A stretch of 64,000 nt of DNA from Triglochin maritima. Taxonomy: Eukaryota; Streptophyta; Magnoliopsida; Alismatales; Juncaginaceae. The notes under the pieces were generated by a model. That model saw nothing but the letters and a program-made list of their open reading frames with translations. It was not told the origin of the DNA and did not search any database. Shown here in pieces: positions 61,675 to 64,000 of this stretch. Location: the NCBI GenBank assembly GCA_963682175.1, contig OY821770.1, positions 16,026,501-16,090,500 of the forward strand. The letters run 5' to 3'. The translations under genes were made by a program, and so were the position numbers. The stretch's first letter is position 1, and each line of letters starts with the position of its first letter.

Positions 61675-61759
61675 GGCAATCCGAGTAGACGCTGACTCAG
61701 CCACTTTTTGAAGCCACGTAGGGCGCGTCCGTGACGCCCGCGTCCGTGTATAAGGACTC
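61675..61759 (-). repeat. MULE-2 right terminal inverted repeat
   Basis: From 61759 inward on the minus strand it reads GAGTCCTTATACACGGACGC, with GACGCGCCCTACGTGGC further in. It aligns with the left end without a gap over the first 21 bases, which supports the TSD call. Confidence 0.8.
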
Positions 61760-61768
61760 AATTATTTA

Positions 61769-62609
61769 AGGATTATATGCCAATGTTAATTCATTACGTA
61801 GGAAATGAAAATCAGCAAATTCTAAACACCAAATACCGAACAACGTCACTGACACTGTGGTAGAGAGATGAACGGAACTCTTGTCCTTTTGTTTGCAAAT
61901 CATATCCTAATTACCCTAAAAAAAGTCGACCACCTCACGATCATTTTGCTTCACCACGATGGCTACAACTTTTCTTTTAGTAATGCGCAAGTTGATTCAT
62001 AAGAAGACATCCTTATCCAATAACAATGATTAAAGCACTAACTTAATATAGTGTAGTGAAGAACTCCTGCATCAGCACACACTTGCGTGATCTGAACAGC
62101 ACTCTTCTATGTACAGTAGGATAGAGTGACATCTTAAGTGAAACAAAAAAAAGAAGGTATGATTTGTTTAGAGCGTGTTTGGGTGGAATATCCATACTTA
62201 TTAGTGGGAAGCATTTGAACTTGACATCAATATGTGAATTGATAGAGACTCGATTGACAATTTTGAGACTGAATCGTACGTAACGTAAGTGAACCTTTTT
62301 TAATTCATTCTTGGTACCTAAATCGTCGATTCCTGACTGATCATTAGTTGTATGAAAGATGATAAGTGGAGCCCAGTAAACTTAGGCACCATTTAGAAAA
62401 GGAATTCAATTCAAACTCTCGAGTCTTGTTCTAACTTTCTTACATGGTACTACAGATATGGCCAAACTGAAGCTTCACGTTTCAGTAATACCCGAGGAAA
62501 TTGTTCAATAACAAACACTTTCCCTTTTGGTTTTACTTACCACCTTCAAATTGTTCTAGAAAATCAACTTCTAGGCAACTACTAAACATGACAAGTTTAG
62601 CTGTAAGTC
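61769..62609. other. Spacer right of MULE-2, no gene recognised
   Basis: AT-rich, with no ORF of note and no element ends that I can pair. Confidence 0.4.
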
Positions 62610-62614
62610 GTAAC

Positions 62615-63570
62615 TGTTGGGAGAGGGATCTAACAATGCACTAACACGATACGGATTAAACGCACCACGTAATACCAAATATTGACTTGCCGAAATAACT
62701 TCGGATCCTCTCCCAAACTCAATGCAACAAGAACACAAATAATATGGAAATAATCAAGCAAACACAAACGCGCACCTAAAACAAACACGACACACGCGAT
62801 TTACAAGGTTCGGCAACGCGATTTGCGGGTTTCCTTTCCTTCTTCCGCTTCTCCAACAAGAGAATCAACCGAGATTACAAGTATATATGGAGGCAATATG
62901 TCCTCCAAAGTATTCTAGAATTTTCTCTAGCCTAATCTCTCACCTCTCAATGAAGAAAATATTAGACCTGTACGTTATATGTTGAAACCAAGAGCAAACA
63001 AGCCCTTTTATAGACTCAAAAACCGAGCTACAATTAAGCAAAACCGTGCTGAAAAAATCGAGGGCAATGGTCGACCGATGCTCCTTCGGACTTCGGTCGA
63101 CCGTCCTTGACTAAACAGGAACGCTTCCTGTTGCGATTCGATTACCTGAATCCTTCTTTGGAGCGCTTCTTCATGCGGCTCGGTTTACCACGAGAACACT
63201 TCTCCCAAGAACTAACTAATTCTCCAACAACCCCACGGTCGACCGAGCACCCCTCGGTGGACCGTTCCAATTTCGACAGACTCTCTCGAGATTCTCGGAA
63301 CACCAAAATTGTCTCTAACGGTTTACCGAACCCGTTGCTATGAAACGTCTGTTGTCTTCTGATGGTAGACCGAATCCCATTCGGTCTTCCGATCCCAGTT
63401 GCACCCGAAGTGCTTGGAATCCTTGGTTCGGTGGACCGAATCCAATTCGGTCGTCCGAACCCTTCATCGCCTAAAGTGCTTGGAATTTTGGATCGGTAGA
63501 CCGGATCCCATCTGGTCTACTGTTTCTTCCTGATTTTGTTTCCTTAATAAATATGTATCAATGTTCAACA
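62615..63570 (-). mobile_element. Solo LTR D (956 bp)
   Basis: Plus-strand ends TGTTGGGAGAGG and ATGTTCAACA, perfect TSD GTAAC (62610-62614 and 63571-63575). A minus-strand TATA box (TATAAAAGGGC) lies at about 63002-63012. Upstream of it, at 63066-63530, is a cluster of CGGTCGACCG, CGGTGGACCG and CGGTAGACCG-type palindromes like those of the copia LTRs, although the rest of the LTR is unrelated to them by eye. Confidence 0.8.
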
Positions 63571-63575
63571 GTAAC

Positions 63576-64000
63576 GTCTTCAAATTTGTCGAAATCCCCC
63601 CCCCCCCCAAACTCCTCCACGTGCCTTTTAATCTTCCTTTGCTTTTCAGCATCCCCTGTCATTTTTTTTAATCCACTTCATCAAATTACTATTTACCAAA
63701 TCAAATTAAGCTCAAATTTATAACTGTAGGCCTGTTCTTGAGCCACTTTGTGTTGTGGAACTGCACTATGTCTGCATCATATTATGTCTACTGCAAAGGA
63801 GATAGGAATATCCCATAATGCGTCCTCCTCTGTCTTGTTGTAATGAAGGTGCACGCCAACGTATTGATGGGCCCATTGCTGTTCTAATTTTCATTAAACG
63901 TTAACATTTGTCGATCACTTTTATTCTTCTTAGACATACCATTTTTTGGATTTATTTTCGAGATGCTGCCTGCCATCATGTTAAATTCATTTAAAAAATA
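63576..64000. other. Right-edge sequence, no gene recognised
   Basis: A 13-C run lies at 63596-63608. The rest is AT-rich with no ORF or repeat end that I recognise. Confidence 0.4.

Larger units (their letters stand above)
53325..61759. mobile_element. Mutator-like element (MULE-2), Ulp1-carrying (Kaonashi-like), nearly intact
   Basis: The perfect 9-bp TSD AATTATTTA (53316-53324 and 61760-61768) flanks 8435 bp. The inverted ends share GGACGCG(C/G)GCGTC and GACGCGC followed by GTGGC, in register from both TSDs. Inside are a plus-strand FAR1-type transposase in three exons (53626-56677) and a minus-strand three-exon gene of PMD-like domain plus Ulp1 protease (61418-57929). The two genes converge. 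Three arrays of a 22-bp minisatellite fill the large intron of each gene and the gap between their 3' ends. Plant MULEs that carry an Ulp1-like protease are a known class; the minisatellite arrangement is not something I recognise. Confidence 0.92.

Overview
The window is a piece of plant (very probably eudicot) nuclear genome made almost entirely of transposable elements. The evidence is the mix of Ty1/copia and Ty3/gypsy LTR retrotransposons, TRIMs, two Mutator-like elements (MULEs), a non-autonomous hAT-like element, GT-AG introns, plant-only domains (plant mobile domain, FAR1, MULE transposase with SWIM finger, Ulp1/C48 protease) and an AT-rich background. I see no convincing single-copy host gene, no tRNA or rRNA gene, and nothing prokaryotic.

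Layout. (1) 1-1176 is the 3' part of a gypsy-type LTR cut by the window edge. (2) 1342-7651 is a four-level nest: a TRIM (target-site duplication, TSD, CATGT) holds a minus-strand gypsy-type solo LTR (TGACT), which holds copia solo LTR B (CTTCT), which holds copia solo LTR A (TTTTT). (3) 9135-45421 is one MULE with ~110-bp terminal inverted repeats and a 9-bp TSD (GTCATTACA / GTCGTTACA). It carries a plus-strand plant-mobile-domain (PMD) gene and a convergent minus-strand mudrA-type transposase. Its PMD gene is split by two large insertions. The first, 10167-22810, is an LTR-like element plus TRIM containing copia element A (10895-20357, TSD TATCT). The second, 24218-41662, is copia element B (TSD CAAAC), whose RNase H region is split by a gag-protease-only gypsy element (26963-34417, TSD GCTAT).

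(4) 46417-46958 is an hAT-like non-autonomous element (TSD TATACATG), followed by a second MITE-like stretch and unclassified retroelement-like sequence. (5) 48895-52690 is a rearranged remnant of the gag-protease-only gypsy family, with a solo LTR of the same family inserted in opposite orientation (TSD GAAGT). A copia gag/protease scrap follows. (6) 53325-61759 is a second, nearly intact MULE of the Ulp1-carrying (Kaonashi-like) type with a perfect 9-bp TSD (AATTATTTA). It has a plus-strand FAR1-type transposase in three exons, with one in-frame stop, and a minus-strand three-exon gene joining a PMD-like domain to a charged coiled coil and an Ulp1 protease domain. Three arrays of one 22-bp minisatellite lie in the two large introns and between the 3' ends of the genes. 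(7) 62615-63570 is another solo LTR (TSD GTAAC).

Most interesting signals: the three 22-bp arrays with transcription-matched orientation; paired GC palindromes about 32 nt apart, repeated in both LTR and leader of the gag-protease gypsy family; CGGT-NN-ACCG palindrome clusters shared by different LTR families; and repeated Trp-to-stop changes in the older MULE that fit methylcytosine decay. All calls come from reading the sequence. No database search was run.
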